Part shown: in pieces, positions 7,093-7,968 of the stretch | How the letters are laid out: each line of letters begins with the position of its first letter | How positions within the stretch are numbered: position 1 is the stretch's first letter | DNA from: Bacteroidales bacterium | GTDB taxonomy: Bacteria > Bacteroidota > Bacteroidia > Bacteroidales > UBA932 | NCBI GenBank assembly: GCA_004552115.1 | Contig: SFPH01000030.1 | Location: 1-7,968 of the forward strand | Length of the DNA stretch: 7,968 nucleotides | Reading direction: 5' to 3' | Program-made: the position numbers and the translations under genes | The notes under the pieces: generated by a model | The model's database searches: none | Seen by the model: the letters and a program-made list of their open reading frames with translations, nothing else | Told to the model about the DNA's origin: nothing

Positions 7093-7652
7093 ACATAATA
7101 GTAAGAACATACGGAGGGCACTATGTCACCAGGCCGGACACGACCTGGGAGAAGGACAATGAGGATTTCTTCCCTCCTGATTTCACGGAAAGCTTCGAAT
7201 GGACTCCCGCCGTCTTCGCCCGTGTCTGCAAGCCCGGGCGGAGCGTCGGGGCACGTTTTGTCAGAAGATATTATGACAGAGTAGGTTACGGCGTTCTGCT
7301 CTACCCTGCCGACCATATCGGAGAGGGGCCTGAGGAGTATGCGGAAGCATTGACATTGGACCATACCTCATTCCTGCCCGACCCGAAATTGAGCATTGAG
7401 GAGGCAGATGGACTTGCCTTCTCTGTGAAGATGGACGGGGTCAACATCTTTGAAGACACAGTCCAGGCGGGTCAACTTCTGGACAATGCCGTCTGCGAGG
7501 CCACGAAACGGCTCTACATCCGCACCGGCGACATCATAGCCGTGGAACTTGCCGCCAGGACTCCCCTCTGCACAAGGACGGAGGGCAACCGGGAAATATC
7601 CAGCTCGGCCGGGGACGATGCCTCCATGTCATTCAGAATCAGATTTGTATAG
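7089..7652 (+). CDS. Fumarylacetoacetate hydrolase-fold protein, probably catalytically degenerate
   Basis: This 187-residue protein has the N-terminal pattern of short FAH-family proteins: FFPPDF (27-32), RVCKPGRSVGARFVRRYYDRVGYGV (45-69) and TGD (146-148). In active members the metal is held by two Glu in a YExE motif and one Asp in the (N/V)DxTxRD motif. By alignment these sites here are Thr39, Ala41 and Leu70, and the later TGTPxGVG loop is replaced by VELAARTPL. It therefore looks like a pseudoenzyme, and substrate and role are unknown. The start is TTG at 7089, since a stop lies in frame at 7077-7079 and no ATG or GTG occurs nearby. GGAGGAG at 7069-7075 lies 13 nt upstream. It shares TTGA with the exonuclease stop, suggesting coupling. 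The reading frame is intact, which argues against a decaying pseudogene. Confidence 0.7.
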   Translation: MNIIVRTYGGHYVTRPDTTWEKDNEDFFPPDFTESFEWTPAVFARVCKPGRSVGARFVRRYYDRVGYGVLLYPADHIGEGPEEYAEALTLDHTSFLPDPKLSIEEADGLAFSVKMDGVNIFEDTVQAGQLLDNAVCEATKRLYIRTGDIIAVELAARTPLCTRTEGNREISSSAGDDASMSFRIRFV

Positions 7653-7695
7653 TCGTCAGGGTCGCGAAATGGGAATTGCCGTCCCTAGCACGACA
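7653..7695. other. Convergent intergenic gap
   Basis: This 43-nt spacer separates the FAH-like gene from the converging EamA gene. The best inverted repeat is only four base pairs (GGGA...TCCC near 7670-7684) and there is no T-run, so I see no convincing terminator. Confidence 0.5.
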
Positions 7696-7968
7696 TCAGC
7701 CCGGAAAGGACTGCCGCAGCAGCATGCCGACAATGATGAAGGCAAGGTCAAGCGCCTTGGCCCTGAGGTTCCGCTCCCTGAAGATAATGGCTCCGCACAG
7801 GAATGACACGATGACCGAACTCCTCCTGACCAGGGAAATTACGGAAATCATCGAGTCAGGCTGTCTCAAGGCGGAAAGGTAGGCGAAATCAGCGGCGGAA
7901 ATGAATACTGAAATCAGCGGTATGGCCCAGGACCAATGGAAAGGAGTGGATTTATGCCGGTTGGGCAT
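7696..7968 (-). CDS. EamA/DMT superfamily transporter, C-terminal part (cut by window end)
   Basis: The final 90 visible residues, read from the window edge to a TGA at 7696-7698, contain hydrophobic helices WAIPLISVFISAADFAYLSA (about 14-33) and SVISLVRRSSVIVSFLCGAI (about 42-61). The segment FRERNLRAKALD and a last hydrophobic stretch IIVGML follow. This matches the end of the second EamA domain in ten-helix drug/metabolite transporters, where a helix ending in an acidic E.N segment precedes the last helix. Those proteins are about 280-300 residues, so most of the gene lies beyond the window and the Met at the edge is probably internal. The substrate cannot be predicted. It converges on the dnaN operon and is probably unrelated to it. 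Confidence 0.82.
   Translation of the reverse strand: MPNRHKSTPFHWSWAIPLISVFISAADFAYLSALRQPDSMISVISLVRRSSVIVSFLCGAIIFRERNLRAKALDLAFIIVGMLLRQSFPG

Noticed and set aside
5770..7110. 446-codon open frame on the minus strand, antisense to dnaN and the exonuclease
   Set aside because: It lies opposite two clearly identified genes, its translation shows no recognisable domain, and long antisense frames arise from the codon bias of moderately GC-rich genes.
7549..7882. Two overlapping plus-strand open frames near the right end
   Set aside because: They cover the 3' end of the FAH-like gene and lie opposite the EamA transporter, whose helices and EamA motif are recognisable. No family features are seen in them.
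1..7968. Mobile elements, CRISPR arrays, tRNA/rRNA genes, toxin-antitoxin or defence cassettes
   Set aside because: I looked for spaced direct repeats, transposase-like proteins, terminal inverted repeats and tRNA-like cloverleafs and found none. Genes are packed and of housekeeping type throughout.

Overview
The window is an ordinary chromosomal housekeeping locus from a member of the Bacteroidota, most likely order Bacteroidales. Three things point there. The primary sigma factor is the short 286-residue form that has no region 1.1 and no non-conserved insert. The gene pairs htrA-rpoD and dnaN-exonuclease are typical of the phylum. A TAnnTTTG-type -7 element sits just upstream of dnaN. Base composition looks close to half G+C, higher than in classical Bacteroides, and arginine is often AGG. 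This fits one of the higher-GC gut lineages such as Rikenellaceae or Cryptobacteroides-like organisms, but that finer placement is a guess.

Layout: two divergent gene strings leave a shared intergenic region at 4890-5038. To the left, on the minus strand, a tightly spaced run reads htrA (DegP/DegQ-like protease), rpoD (primary sigma), argS (arginyl-tRNA synthetase) and ygiQ (radical-SAM family, cut by the window start). Gaps are 15 and 18 nt, and argS and ygiQ overlap in a TAATG junction. To the right, on the plus strand, dnaN (beta sliding clamp) is followed after 14 nt by a DEDDh 3'-5' exonuclease. The exonuclease stop overlaps the probable TTG start of a small fumarylacetoacetate-hydrolase-like protein. 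A converging minus-strand gene, the C-terminal end of an EamA/DMT transporter, enters from the right edge.

How the genes work together: the left string carries envelope proteostasis, general transcription and translation functions, and the right string carries replication and DNA processing. I see no mobile elements, CRISPR, tRNA, rRNA or defence cassette. No dramatic new system is visible. The most interesting object is the FAH-fold protein at 7089-7652. It keeps the fold's recognisable sequence but appears to have lost all three metal-binding acidic residues, and it looks translationally coupled to the clamp-linked exonuclease. Secondary points are a C-terminal extension with a clamp-motif-like QLLF on the exonuclease, and a hairpin plus a perfect palindrome in the divergent intergenic region.
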